Shown: positions 1 through 11,141 of the stretch, in pieces
Position numbering within the stretch: the first letter of the stretch is position 1
How the letters are laid out: each line of letters starts with the position of its first letter
Source: Coriobacteriia bacterium
GTDB lineage: Bacteria > Actinomycetota > Coriobacteriia > Coriobacteriales > UMGS124
Direction: 5' to 3'
Assembly (NCBI GenBank): GCA_018368455.1
Contig: JAGZEG010000010.1
Coordinates: forward strand, 55,653-119,652
Length of the DNA stretch: 64,000 nt
Program-made: the position numbers and the translations under genes
The notes under the pieces: model-generated
Seen by the model: the letters and a program-made list of their open reading frames with translations, nothing else
Databases searched by the model: none
Told to the model about the DNA's origin: nothing

Positions 1-2
1 TA

Positions 3-497
3 CGTATGCCAACCGTCGATGACAGGGACGACGTGCTGTCGTTCTATCGGGAATGCGGGCTGGCCGGAGACGCATGCATCGGTCACGCCGGATACGAAGA
101 ATACGACTCCTGGCTCCTCGGGATGCAGAACAGGCATACGGGGCAGGACCTGCCGGAGGGATATGTCCAAGAGGACTTCTACCTCTGCTTCGACGGTGAC
201 CGCCTTGTTGGCGTATTCAGCCTGAAGTTCGAGCTGACCGACTATCTGCTGAACTTCGGCGGGCACGTTGGCTACGCCGTTCGCCCGTCCGTGAGAAACC
301 GCGGCCTGGCGACGCGGATACTTCGACAGGGACTGGAGAAGGCGCGCCAGCTTGGACTTTCGCGCGTCCTGTGCGTCTGCGACGAGGACAACATCGCCTC
401 GGAGCGCGTCATTCTCAACAACGGCGGCGTCTTCGAGAATGAGCTGTTCGATCCTGAGGAGAACGTCGCCGTGAAACGGTATTGGATCTCGCTCTAG
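3..497 (+). CDS. GNAT-family N-acetyltransferase (5' partial)
   Basis: The protein has the GNAT fold signature: an acceptor-side N-terminal half, then beta-strand residues (HVGYAVRPSVRNRGLATRIL) matching the acetyl-CoA pyrophosphate-binding motif A (V-R-x-x-x-R-G-x-A/G), and a C-terminal NxxSxxxIxxNGG motif (DEDNIASERVILNNGG). It should transfer an acetyl group from acetyl-CoA to an amine; the substrate cannot be told. An ATG lies at 6, but the frame stays open to the window edge and residues before PTVDDRDDV are usual in this family, so the true start is probably outside the window. It ends about 280 bp from gyrA and converges with it. Confidence 0.85.
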   Translation, partial: RMPTVDDRDDVLSFYRECGLAGDACIGHAGYEEYDSWLLGMQNRHTGQDLPEGYVQEDFYLCFDGDRLVGVFSLKFELTDYLLNFGGHVGYAVRPSVRNRGLATRILRQGLEKARQLGLSRVLCVCDEDNIASERVILNNGGVFENELFDPEENVAVKRYWISL

Positions 498-719
498 AGG
501 ACGCGCCCGAACCTCACTGACATGCCCCGGTCGGCTTCTTGGTATTTCTGCTCGTAGGGGGTACCTCGCGGGCAAGAAATGACCTTATGTATGGGGACAT
601 TCCCGAATAGGCGATGACGTCCGGTTGCGACCTGGGAGTTTGCGCCCAGCCAGGCACGCTGACGATCGGTAGGCCATACACAGGTCCGCTTTCGGGCCAC
701 ATCTCGCCCCCTGTCGCAC

Positions 720-755
720 AAAAAAGGGAGGACGGTTCGATCCCCGTCCTCCCCC
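720..755 (-). terminator. Rho-independent terminator of gyrA
   Basis: A 10-bp perfect stem (GGGAGGACGG at 726-735 pairing with CCGTCCTCCC at 744-753) has an 8-nt loop. Read on the minus strand it is followed by a run of T (the A run at about 720-725 on the plus strand). It lies about 25 bp past the gyrA stop codon. The rest of 498-780 shows no gene. Confidence 0.85.
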
Positions 756-780
756 TTCAATCCGAAACGCTCAGCGACCC

Positions 781-3612
781 CTACTCGGCGTCGCCCTCGG
801 AAGCGGGCTCGTCGTCGGCACCGCTCGTGCCCTCAGACAGGCCGTCAAGCTCCTCGTCGATCGTGTCGTCCTCGCCGTCGCCCAGGTCGACCTCGTCGGG
901 GTTCTCCGTCACGGCACCCAGGTCGAGCGCGCTCTGGCCCTCGGGCAGCGGCTTTGCAGCCTTGGGCTTGGCCTGCTTCATGCGAGCAAGCGCAGCCACC
1001 TTGTCACCCTCGGCCACATCCATGATCTTGACGCCCTGCGTCGAGCGGCCAAGTTGGCTGATGTCCTTGACCTTCACGCGGATGACGACGCCCTCGACGC
1101 TCACGATCATGAGCTCATGCTGCGGGCCCACGACCTTGAGAGCAGCGAGCAGGCCCTTCTTGATCGTCATCTGGATCGTGAACACGCCCTGGCCGCCGCG
1201 GTTCTGCTCGGGGTAGTCCGCGACGGGCGTGCGCTTGCCGTAGCCCTTCTCCGTGATGACAAACAGGTCGCCCTTGTCGTTGGAGATCTCCATGCCCAGC
1301 AGGTGAGCCCCGTCAGTCAGCGTCATACCCTTGACGCCCGACGTGGCGCGTCCCATGCCGCGGACCTGCGACTCGTCCCACTTGATGGCCTTGCCGGCAT
1401 CGCTCACGAGGATAACCTTGTCGCCGGCCTGGACGCGGCGCACGGCGATGAGCTCGTCGTCGCTGCGCAGGTTGATGGCGATGATGCCGTCGCGGCGGCT
1501 GCGGCTGTACTCGCTCATGGACGTCTTCTTGACCATGCCCTCACGCGTCGCGAACATGAGGTAGTCGTCCTCGGGGAAGTCGCGCGTGTTGATGACGGCC
1601 GAGATCTTTTCGCCCTCTTCGAACGGCACGAGGTTCACGATTGCCGTACCGCGCGCCGTGCGGCTCGCCAACGGCAGCTCGTGCACCTTGAGGCGGTACA
1701 CCTTGCCCTTCGTCGAGAAGAACAGCACGTACTCGTGCGTCGAGGCCACGAAGATGCGCTCGACGAAGTCGTTGTCCTTGAGGCTGACGCCCTGCATGCC
1801 CTTGCCGCCGCGGTGCTGCGAGCGATACGTTGCCACAGGCAGGCGCTTGACGTAGCCGGAGTGCGTGATCGTGACGACCATGTCCTCGTCGGCAATGAGA
1901 TCCTCGACGTTGAGCTCCTTCGTGCCCTCGACGGAGATCTCCGTGCGGCGCGGATCGGCGAACTTCTCCTTGATCTCGAGCATCTCCTCCTTGATGACGC
2001 CCAGGATCTTAACGGGGTGCGCCAGCAGGTCCTCATAGTAGGCGATGGCCTTACGCAGGCCTTCGAGCTCGGCCTCGATCTTGTCGCGCTCCAGGCCGGT
2101 CAGGCGGCGCAGCTTCATCTCAAGGATGGCCGTCGTCTGCTCCTCGGAGAAGCCGAAGCGCTCGATGAGGCGCGCCGAGGCCTCCGCATCGGTCTGCGAC
2201 GAGCGAATGATGGAGATGACCTCGTCGATGTGGTCGAGGGCCATGAGGTAGCCCTCGAGGATGTGGGCGCGCGCCTGGGCCTTCTTGAGGTCATAGCGCG
2301 TGCGCCTCGTCACGACGTCGACCTGGTGGTCGATGTAGTACTGGAGCATCTGGCGCAGCGTCAGCAGCTTGGGCACGCCGTTGACCAGGGCGAGGTTGAT
2401 GACGCCGAACGTCGTCTGCAGGCTCGTGAACTTGTACAGGTTGTTGAGCACGACCTGTGGGATGACGTTCTGCTTGAGTTCGATGACGAGGCGCAGGCCC
2501 TTGCGGTTCGACTCGTCGCGCATGTCGGAGATGCCCTCGATGCGCTTCTCGTTGACGAGCTGGGCGATCTTCTCCTGCAGCATGCCCTTGTTCACCTGAT
2601 AGGGAATCTCGGTGAACACGAGGCGGTTGCGACCGGTCTTCGTCGTCTCGACGTGGGCCTTCGCGCGCACAGTGATGGAGCCGCGGCCCGTCTCGTAGGC
2701 ATCACGAATGCCGCTCGTGCCCATGATGAGGGCACCGGTCGGGAAGTCCGGGCCGGGCAGTACCGTCATGAGCTCGTCGGTCGTGGCCTCGGGGTTGTCG
2801 ATGAGCATGCACGTGGCGTCGATGGCCTCGCCCAGGTTGTGCGTCGGGATGTTCGTGGCCATGCCGACGGCGATGCCGTTGCAGCCGTTTACGAGCAGGT
2901 TGGGGAAGCGCGCCGGCAGCACAGACGGCTCGCGCAGCGACTCGTCGTAGTTTGGCTGCCAGTCGACCGTGTCCTTCTGCAGGTCGCGCAGCAGCTCCAT
3001 GGCCGGCTTGGCCAGGCGGCTCTCCGTGTAACGCATGGCGGCCGCCGAGTCGCCGTCGATGTTGCCGAAGTTGCCGTGGCCGTCGATGAGCGGCGTACGC
3101 ATGGAGAACCACTGCGCGAGGCGGACCATCGTGTCGTAGACAGCGGAGTCGCCGTGAGGGTGGTACTTGCCGATAACTTCGCCGACGGTCCATGCCGACT
3201 TCTTGTGGGGCTTGTTCGGGAAGATGCCACTCTCGTTCATGGCGTACAGGATGCGGCGGTGCACGGGCTTGAGGCCGTCGCGCACGTCAGGCAGGGCGCG
3301 GGCCGTGATGACGCTCATCGAGTACTCGATGAACGACTGCTTCATCTCGCGGCCGAACTCCTTGACCTGGAGCATGCCGCCGTTGATGTCCGTGCCGCCG
3401 TCCTCGCCGCGTGCGACGTTGCCGAAGTCCTCTTCCAGCTCGTCGTCATCGTCGTCAGAAGACACGGCGTCGTCGCCCGTCTCGTCGGCGGCGTCGGGGT
3501 CGTAGACGGGCGCGTCGGAGTCGTCGCCCTCGGCGCGGGCCAGCAGGCGCTTAAGGTCGTCGGGCAGGCCCGCGGAGCCTTCCCGGTCGTTCGTGTTCAT
3601 GTCGTCAGCCAC
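781..3612 (-). CDS. gyrA: DNA gyrase subunit A
   Basis: GyrA is the DNA breakage-reunion subunit of gyrase, which with GyrB introduces negative supercoils using ATP. The core begins near residue 80 (EFGREMKQSFIEYSMSVI) and contains the quinolone-determining segment HPHGDSAVYDT with the wild-type-like Ser and Asp. The catalytic tyrosine is in AAMRYTESR (about Tyr195). The C-terminal beta-pinwheel carries a GyrA-box variant, QHRGGKG (usual QRRGGKG). At 943 aa it is longer than usual because of an acidic N-terminal extension of about 80 residues and an acidic tail. It lies just downstream of gyrB on the same strand, probably in one operon, and ends at a clear terminator. Confidence 0.98.
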   Translation of the reverse strand: MADDMNTNDREGSAGLPDDLKRLLARAEGDDSDAPVYDPDAADETGDDAVSSDDDDDELEEDFGNVARGEDGGTDINGGMLQVKEFGREMKQSFIEYSMSVITARALPDVRDGLKPVHRRILYAMNESGIFPNKPHKKSAWTVGEVIGKYHPHGDSAVYDTMVRLAQWFSMRTPLIDGHGNFGNIDGDSAAAMRYTESRLAKPAMELLRDLQKDTVDWQPNYDESLREPSVLPARFPNLLVNGCNGIAVGMATNIPTHNLGEAIDATCMLIDNPEATTDELMTVLPGPDFPTGALIMGTSGIRDAYETGRGSITVRAKAHVETTKTGRNRLVFTEIPYQVNKGMLQEKIAQLVNEKRIEGISDMRDESNRKGLRLVIELKQNVIPQVVLNNLYKFTSLQTTFGVINLALVNGVPKLLTLRQMLQYYIDHQVDVVTRRTRYDLKKAQARAHILEGYLMALDHIDEVISIIRSSQTDAEASARLIERFGFSEEQTTAILEMKLRRLTGLERDKIEAELEGLRKAIAYYEDLLAHPVKILGVIKEEMLEIKEKFADPRRTEISVEGTKELNVEDLIADEDMVVTITHSGYVKRLPVATYRSQHRGGKGMQGVSLKDNDFVERIFVASTHEYVLFFSTKGKVYRLKVHELPLASRTARGTAIVNLVPFEEGEKISAVINTRDFPEDDYLMFATREGMVKKTSMSEYSRSRRDGIIAINLRSDDELIAVRRVQAGDKVILVSDAGKAIKWDESQVRGMGRATSGVKGMTLTDGAHLLGMEISNDKGDLFVITEKGYGKRTPVADYPEQNRGGQGVFTIQMTIKKGLLAALKVVGPQHELMIVSVEGVVIRVKVKDISQLGRSTQGVKIMDVAEGDKVAALARMKQAKPKAAKPLPEGQSALDLGAVTENPDEVDLGDGEDDTIDEELDGLSEGTSGADDEPASEGDAE

Positions 3613-3686
3613 AGTTGGCCTTTCTCATTCGATGTCGATCATCGGCGCGTTCCATCGCAACGCAGCAGCCGGGGTTCTGCAACCTC

Positions 3687-5753
<2,067 letters not shown>

Positions 5754-5824
5754 GAGTGTCCCTTCCCGCCGGGCGGGGCCGCCACATAAACAAGCGGCTG
5801 CCGCCTTGTATACACATGTGATAC

Positions 5825-5872
5825 ATTATAGATGAATGCCTGTAAAAAAAGTCGGTACAGCAACTACTGTAC
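5825..5872 (-). promoter_or_regulatory. Putative gyrB promoter and palindromic site
   Basis: On the minus strand a perfect TATAAT -10 hexamer is present at 5830-5825, about 70 nt upstream of the gyrB start; the -35 is not well matched. Just upstream of it lies a perfect inverted repeat, GTACAG-6 nt-CTGTAC (5855-5872), which could be an operator. The assignment comes from sequence pattern only. Confidence 0.4.
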
Positions 5873-5914
5873 GGAATGCCTCATGAATGCTTCAGAGGCT
5901 ATCTGAGGCCCGAT

Positions 5915-6604
5915 TTAGTGTCCCTTTGACTTTTTCCACGCAAACATGGCCGTCATCGCATCCTGGACGCTTTTCCGCAGCCTTGCGTCCGTGATGGGCT
6001 CAACGCGTCGACGCACGGCATCAAGCTCGTCGGGCGTTAGGCGAGCGGGAACGTACACAGGCTGCACTCCGTAGTTGGCGACGGAGCCGTTGTGCCCGGC
6101 AGCTCGGGCCGACTTCGAAAGCTTGAACATGACATCGTCCACAGCAAGGTCGGGATCATGCCGCTCACAGAGCATTGTCCACTCTTGGAACAGCTCGTAG
6201 CGACGCATAGAGAGCTCCTGTACCCACACGCTGCTATCGACGTAGAACGTCAGAACGCGGCTCACGCGACGCTCCGTCAGAGACACGCCCGTGACATGCG
6301 TGCGTACACGCTCGTCAGACATCATGCGCCAGATGCGCAGGGCGCGCGACGTCAGCGACCAGGCACTCGAGGTACGGAAAATGCCGTCAGCTGCCCGTCC
6401 CGCAAGCGCGCCCGCTGATTGCGGGACGCAGGCACGTCCGGCGTTCTGCTTATCGAGCCGCGGATCAAACTGGGCGGCGATGTCTTTGCCCGTGGCGACA
6501 GCATCGGCAAGATCGGCCCGGCTCTCGGCGTCCAGCTTCGGGCGCACGGCGGGGTTTTCCCGCCTATCACGGGCAGCGCGGCCCGCCTCGCTCGCCCTAC
6601 TCAT
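5915..6604 (-). CDS. DUF721 / DciA-like protein
   Basis: The C-terminal half (about residues 85-190) has the DUF721 pattern: W-x(n)-V-x-x-H-V-x-G-V-S-L-x(n)-L-T-F-Y-V-D-S-S-V-W-V-Q-E-L-S. DUF721 proteins include DciA, which delivers or activates the replicative helicase DnaB in bacteria lacking DnaC/DnaI. The N-terminal 60 residues are charged and probably disordered. Its start overlaps the recF stop by 8 bp, so it is translationally coupled in the dnaN-recF-DUF721 cluster, a standard place for this gene in actinobacteria. A helicase-loading role is inferred from family and position. Confidence 0.8.
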   Translation of the reverse strand: MSRASEAGRAARDRRENPAVRPKLDAESRADLADAVATGKDIAAQFDPRLDKQNAGRACVPQSAGALAGRAADGIFRTSSAWSLTSRALRIWRMMSDERVRTHVTGVSLTERRVSRVLTFYVDSSVWVQELSMRRYELFQEWTMLCERHDPDLAVDDVMFKLSKSARAAGHNGSVANYGVQPVYVPARLTPDELDAVRRRVEPITDARLRKSVQDAMTAMFAWKKSKGH

Positions 6605-7721
6605 GACCCATGTCCACGATACGCACGCTCCCCAGCTCGTCGGGCGTGAAATAGTCGAGGTTCGTCGTCGTCATGATCGTCTGCACACCCGTATGGATGA
6701 GGTCGAACAAGGCCGAGCGCCTCGTGGCATCCAGCTCACTCATGACGTCGTCGAGTAAGACGACGGGGTAGGTTCCCGTCATGGCCCGCACGAGGTTCAC
6801 GTGAGCGATCTTCTCGGCAAGGCTGATCGTGCGTTGCTGTCCCTGTGAGCCAAACAGGCGCGCTGGCCTCCCGTCAATCGCAAACGTCACGTCGTCGCGG
6901 TGCGGTCCGGCGAGCGTCACGCGCCGCGACAGCTCTGCGACGCGTAGCTCCCCCAGACGTGCCCGCAGAGCCGCTTCGACATCCGCGCGCGAGACGTCCA
7001 CGTCGAGTGCGGGGGCGTAGGAGCTCTCGTAGCCCACATCCAGCCGCTCGCCCGGCGCGATCGATGCATAGGCGTCAGCGATGAGCGGCGTCAGGCGTGC
7101 GAGCAGCGAGCGCCGATATAGGTACAGCGTCGCCCCCGCGCCGACGAGTGCCTCCGTCCACGCCTCGAGCATGCCGTTGGGACGGGGGTCGGCCCCTGGC
7201 TCCCCTGCAGGGTCGTCGACGCGCAGCAGGGCATTGCGCTGCGCCAAAGCCCGCTGGTAATCGCGATGGACGCGCCTGTACGCCTCGCTGAGTTGAACGC
7301 CAATGTCGTCAAGCATGGCGCGCCGCCCCGAGGCCGGCCCCTTGATGACCATGAGGTCGTCAGGATAGAACAGGACAGAGGGCATGAGACGGGCACCCTC
7401 CCCCATACGGCGAGCCTTGCCATTGACGAGCAGGCGCTTCTTGCCCTCCACGACCTCAAACGCAACGTCGACGCGGCGTTTCTCCCCCTCAAGCAGCATG
7501 GAGACGCGACAGGATGATGCCCCCTCACGAACAAGGTCGCTCGGCCCTGCAAGATGACGGAAGCTCTGCCCGCTCGTCAGAAGCGCGATGCCCTCGACGC
7601 AGTTCGTCTTGCCCACCGCGTTGGGCCCCACGAGCACCGTGAGGCCGGGGTTGGGCTCCAGCGTTCGAGAAGCCATGTTCCTGAAGTCGCGGTACTCGAC
7701 CCGCGTGATGGTGAGAGCCAC
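6597..7721 (-). CDS. recF: DNA replication and repair protein RecF
   Basis: RecF is an SMC/ABC-type ATPase that binds DNA at gaps and helps RecO/RecR load RecA. The sequence has the N-terminal YRDFRNM segment typical of RecF, Walker A GPNAVGKTN (about residues 32-40), the ABC signature region FGSQGQQRTISLAEK and Walker B VVLLDDVMSELD. The 374-aa length fits the family. It starts 12 bp from the dnaN stop and overlaps the DUF721 gene, so the three form one transcription unit. Confidence 0.97.
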   Translation of the reverse strand: MALTITRVEYRDFRNMASRTLEPNPGLTVLVGPNAVGKTNCVEGIALLTSGQSFRHLAGPSDLVREGASSCRVSMLLEGEKRRVDVAFEVVEGKKRLLVNGKARRMGEGARLMPSVLFYPDDLMVIKGPASGRRAMLDDIGVQLSEAYRRVHRDYQRALAQRNALLRVDDPAGEPGADPRPNGMLEAWTEALVGAGATLYLYRRSLLARLTPLIADAYASIAPGERLDVGYESSYAPALDVDVSRADVEAALRARLGELRVAELSRRVTLAGPHRDDVTFAIDGRPARLFGSQGQQRTISLAEKIAHVNLVRAMTGTYPVVLLDDVMSELDATRRSALFDLIHTGVQTIMTTTNLDYFTPDELGSVRIVDMGHE

Positions 7722-7733
7722 GCCGTCGCGCGC

Positions 7734-8837
7734 CTAGTAGTTGTGGCGCACGGGCATGACGAGGTAGAGGAAGTCCACCTTGCCGAGGCTCTTGAAGATG
7801 CCCGGGCGCAGGGGGCTCTCGGCCTCGAACGTCAGGATCTCGTCCCCGTCGCCCTTCTGCACGCAGTCGTAGATGAAGCGCGAGTTGAACGCGATGACCA
7901 TGTCGTCTCCTTCGACCTCGCAGGGGATCTCCTCGCGCGCGTTGCCCTGGTCGGGAATGTTCGACGTGATAGTCAGCAGGTTCTGCCCGGCGTCGATAGA
8001 GAAGCAGATCTCGGAGTTCGTCGCCGTCATGGCCTTGACGCGCTGCATGGCCTCGTACAGCACGCCCGTCTTGATGCGCACGCCCGTCGCGTGCGATGTC
8101 GGGATGAGCTTGCGGTAGTTCGGGTACGTGCCCTCGATGCGACGCGTCACGTAGACGGCTTCCCCGAACAGGAACACGATCTGGGAAGCGTTCGTACCAA
8201 TCGTGATCGACTTGCAGCCAGCCGCGAGGGACAGCACGCTGCGCAGGGCCTTGGCAGGCACGATGACTTCGAAGTTTTCGACTTCGGAGACGATCTTCGT
8301 TTCAGCAACGGCCAGACGCACCGAGTCCGTCGTCACGAAGCGCACCATGTCGGGTGTGATATTCACAAGGACGCCGTTGAGGATGGAGCGCATGCGATCT
8401 GTCGAGGCGGCAACGCCTACGCGTGCGATCATCTCGTTCAGCGAGTCCGTCGGCACTTCGACCATGCTGTCGAGGCTGTACTCCGGGAAGGCAGGGAAGT
8501 CCTGGGGGCTGAGCGTGTTGAGGCTATAGAAGCTAGATCCGCACGTAATGGAGAGCTTCGTCCCTTCGGTCTTGAACGAGATCGCCATGTCAGGAAGATG
8601 GCCGATGATGTCATTGAGAAGCTTGTAGGGCACGACGGTCTGCCCCGGCTCCTCGACATTGGCAATGACGCGCTGGCGGATGCTCACTTCCATGTTCGTG
8701 TTCTCGAGCTGGAGGGAGCCCTCGGTTGCCGTGAGAAGGACGCCCGAGAGGATGGGCAGCGTCGAGTTCATGTCCATGCCCTTGACTGTGATGGCAAGGG
8801 CATTCTTGAGAGAGTCCCTGTCTATGACGAATCTCAT
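7734..8837 (-). CDS. dnaN: DNA polymerase III beta sliding clamp
   Basis: DnaN forms the ring-shaped clamp that tethers polymerase III to DNA. The protein starts MRFVIDRDSLKNALAI, as the family does, and ends with LYLVMPVR, the conserved C-terminal strand near the clamp-loader/polymerase pocket. The ATG at 8837 is preferred over an in-frame ATG at 8849 because it gives the normal N-terminus and leaves the GGAAGGA ribosome-binding site at a usable distance; the upstream ATG would overlap that site. It heads the dnaN-recF-DUF721 unit. Confidence 0.97.
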   Translation of the reverse strand: MRFVIDRDSLKNALAITVKGMDMNSTLPILSGVLLTATEGSLQLENTNMEVSIRQRVIANVEEPGQTVVPYKLLNDIIGHLPDMAISFKTEGTKLSITCGSSFYSLNTLSPQDFPAFPEYSLDSMVEVPTDSLNEMIARVGVAASTDRMRSILNGVLVNITPDMVRFVTTDSVRLAVAETKIVSEVENFEVIVPAKALRSVLSLAAGCKSITIGTNASQIVFLFGEAVYVTRRIEGTYPNYRKLIPTSHATGVRIKTGVLYEAMQRVKAMTATNSEICFSIDAGQNLLTITSNIPDQGNAREEIPCEVEGDDMVIAFNSRFIYDCVQKGDGDEILTFEAESPLRPGIFKSLGKVDFLYLVMPVRHNY

Positions 8838-8849
8838 GATGTGCTGCAT

Positions 8850-9275
8850 CCTTCCGCCGTGCGCTGCTATCGGTGTTGCCCGCCACTCGCTCCCGAAGGG
8901 GCTGTGGAGTGAAAACGTCCTCTACCGTACTCCCCTTATATAGGTATAGGTAGTAGTGGTAGTAGGCGCTGTTCTTATGGTTGAAACCTTGCTTTCCCGC
9001 AGGTGGGGGGCCTTCTTTTCCCCACACGAGCTCTGTTGATGCAATTCTACCTTGTGTTGGATGACCGAGGCATGCCCGCGGAGGCGCTGTTTGCAAACCA
9101 CCGATATGCAACGGCAATCCAACTGCGTTCCCACAGGTTATACACCGACCTCTCGACGGGAACGCCCTGGGATTTCAAACGACTTCTCTCAAACTATCCA
9201 CTGAGTTTTCAACAGGCAGATCCCACATCTTGCGGTTTTGCGTGATGCTCAACCACAAGCCTTGGATGCTTCCTT
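8850..9275. other. dnaA-dnaN intergenic region, possible origin part
   Basis: This non-coding stretch of about 425 bp between dnaA and dnaN contains near-consensus DnaA boxes (TTATACACC at 9138-9146 and CTATCCACT at 9194-9202). It also contains two of the TTTCAAC/GTTGAAA heptamers that crowd the other side of dnaA (8980-8986 and 9207-9213). A TATA-rich segment near 8934-8950 is a likely promoter area for dnaN on the minus strand. The intergenic regions on both sides of dnaA commonly form a bipartite origin in Gram-positive bacteria; its role here is inferred. Confidence 0.5.
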
Positions 9276-11141
9276 TTACGCGGTGCGGCCTTCGATCTTA
9301 CGTTTGAGGGCCTCCAGGCGCGCGAGGAACACCGGGTCCTCCTGACTCAGCAGGTCGATCTTGGAGATGGATGCATAGACGGTCGAGTGATCGCGCCCAA
9401 AGGGGCTGCCGATGGCCTGATAGCTCTCGTCTGTCATCTGGCGGGCGAGCCACATCGTAATCTGACGCGCCTCGCTGACGGGTTTCGTGCGCCCCTTGCC
9501 TTTGATGTCGGCTGAGGGAACGCCGAGCTCCTCGCACACAACGTCGATGATCATGGCGATGTCGACGCGCCTGCCCGCTTTGAACAGCTTGTCCCGGACA
9601 GCCTTGATGCGCTCGTGCGTGAGGGGCTGTTGGGGCGTGACGGCCTGTTCTGCCAGGACGCGCGTCAGGAAGCCCAGCGTCTCGCGAATGCTGTTCGGGG
9701 CGAGTTCCGCCATGTAGGACAGCGCATCCTCCGAGAGGCTGACGCCGTGGAAGCGCTTGGAGCTCTGACAGTACGTCTGGGAGTAGCTATGCAAAATGGC
9801 GCGCTTGAGCTCGAAGTTCGGGGCGGAGATGTCGATGATGAGCCCCATGCCGAACCGCTGCTTCAGACGCTCGTCGAGCTGCAGGTAGTCGGGGGGGACG
9901 TCGGCGGTGAGCACGACGGATTTCCCCTGCATCGTCAGCTGGTTGAATATGTCGAAGAACGTGACCTGTGTGGCGTCCTTCTTTTGGAAAAACTGGACGT
10001 CGTCGACGAGCAGGACGTCGGCCTGCCGGTAGTCGCGCAGGATCTCGGCGCCGCGCTTGCCCTCCTTGAGGTCGCTCGTATAGGTGTCGAGCAGATCTTC
10101 CGCGCGCGCGTACGAGACATTGATGCCGGGGCGGTACATCTGGATGTAGTTGCGGATGGCGTGGAGCAGGTGCGTCTTGCCCATGCCCGGCTTGCTGTAC
10201 AGGAACAGCGGGTTGTAGGGGACGACTTCCTCCTCGGCGATCGTGCGGGCTGCGTCAAACGCCATGCGGTTTGCCTCACCGACGACAAACGTTTCGAACG
10301 TGAGGTTCGAGAGCGGCTCTGCCGGGGCGGGGGAGGGGCGATCGGCGGCAGCTACCTGGGCCGACACTTCGGATGACGGCGGAGCGACGGGGACGGGAGT
10401 GGGTTCCGGCTCGTCGGGTTCGGCGTACTGAACGGCCTGGTCGTCGGGAGCCGAGGACCGAGATTCCGCTGCGAAAGCAGGGGTCTCCGCCGGCACCGCC
10501 GGAGGCTCGACCTGAGTCGGGGTGGCTGGGGGGACGGAGCTGAGCTGCGCTGCGACGGGCGGCTCCGCCGACGTTTGTGCCGTCTGGATGCTGGGGCGCG
10601 CTGCTTCTAGGGACGCCGAGACGGCTGTTGGAATCTTGGCCCGCAGGCCGACGAGCGGATGAGTCGTGCGGCTCACTGCCGCCTGGGCCCCGGCAAGTGC
10701 GGCGGGGCTCAGGGAGGGCGTCTCGGCCGGTGACTCTACGGCGGCAGGTGTGGGAGCTGCGGTAACGGGCTGCGCGGAGGGTACCGGGCTTGGCTGGGCT
10801 GGCACCGGTGCGGGCGTGGGCGTGACGGATGCCGCCGACGATTCGGGTGACGACGGACTGTCAGCGAAGAGCGACGGGTCCACGACGACAGACAAGGATG
10901 CCGGCTCCATCGTGATCTCGTGGATGGACGCCTCGATGGCGGCCCGGTAGTTTGTCATGACGCGACGCTCGGTCCACTTGAGCTTCGTGGCGCATACGAG
11001 CGTCGTGCCGTCGAACGACACGGGCAGCAGGCGCTCGAGCCACTGCGCCATCTCTGGGTCACCCGACTCGCAGGCCAGCTGGACGACGTCGCCCCAGAGC
11101 ATGGCGGCTTCCTCGCGGGATTCCTCGTTCATGCGCATCAC
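9276..11141 (-). CDS. dnaA: Chromosomal replication initiator DnaA
   Basis: DnaA binds origin boxes and melts DNA with its AAA+ domain. Domain I is at residues 1-85. It is followed by an unusually long Pro/Ala/Ser-rich domain II (about 90-280). The AAA+ domain shows NLTFETFVVGEANRMAFDAA, Walker A YSKPGMGKTHLLHA and Walker B VLLVDDVQFF. The C-terminal domain IV has the DNA-binding signature in a divergent form, FGRDHSTVYASISKI (usual FGGRDHTTV). The length is 621 aa, against about 450-500 in many bacteria, due to domain II. The start (GTG, with ATG codons directly after) overlaps the preceding small ORF by 4 bp. Confidence 0.97.
   Translation of the reverse strand: MMRMNEESREEAAMLWGDVVQLACESGDPEMAQWLERLLPVSFDGTTLVCATKLKWTERRVMTNYRAAIEASIHEITMEPASLSVVVDPSLFADSPSSPESSAASVTPTPAPVPAQPSPVPSAQPVTAAPTPAAVESPAETPSLSPAALAGAQAAVSRTTHPLVGLRAKIPTAVSASLEAARPSIQTAQTSAEPPVAAQLSSVPPATPTQVEPPAVPAETPAFAAESRSSAPDDQAVQYAEPDEPEPTPVPVAPPSSEVSAQVAAADRPSPAPAEPLSNLTFETFVVGEANRMAFDAARTIAEEEVVPYNPLFLYSKPGMGKTHLLHAIRNYIQMYRPGINVSYARAEDLLDTYTSDLKEGKRGAEILRDYRQADVLLVDDVQFFQKKDATQVTFFDIFNQLTMQGKSVVLTADVPPDYLQLDERLKQRFGMGLIIDISAPNFELKRAILHSYSQTYCQSSKRFHGVSLSEDALSYMAELAPNSIRETLGFLTRVLAEQAVTPQQPLTHERIKAVRDKLFKAGRRVDIAMIIDVVCEELGVPSADIKGKGRTKPVSEARQITMWLARQMTDESYQAIGSPFGRDHSTVYASISKIDLLSQEDPVFLARLEALKRKIEGRTA

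Noticed and set aside
673..687. GCCATACACAGGTCC shared by the gyrA-side gap and 36356-36370
   Set aside because: A single exact 15-mer match is expected a few times by chance in 64 kb on both strands, and the flanks do not align.
494..760. 88-codon minus-strand frame between the GNAT gene and gyrA
   Set aside because: It has no ribosome-binding site or family features and runs through the gyrA terminator.
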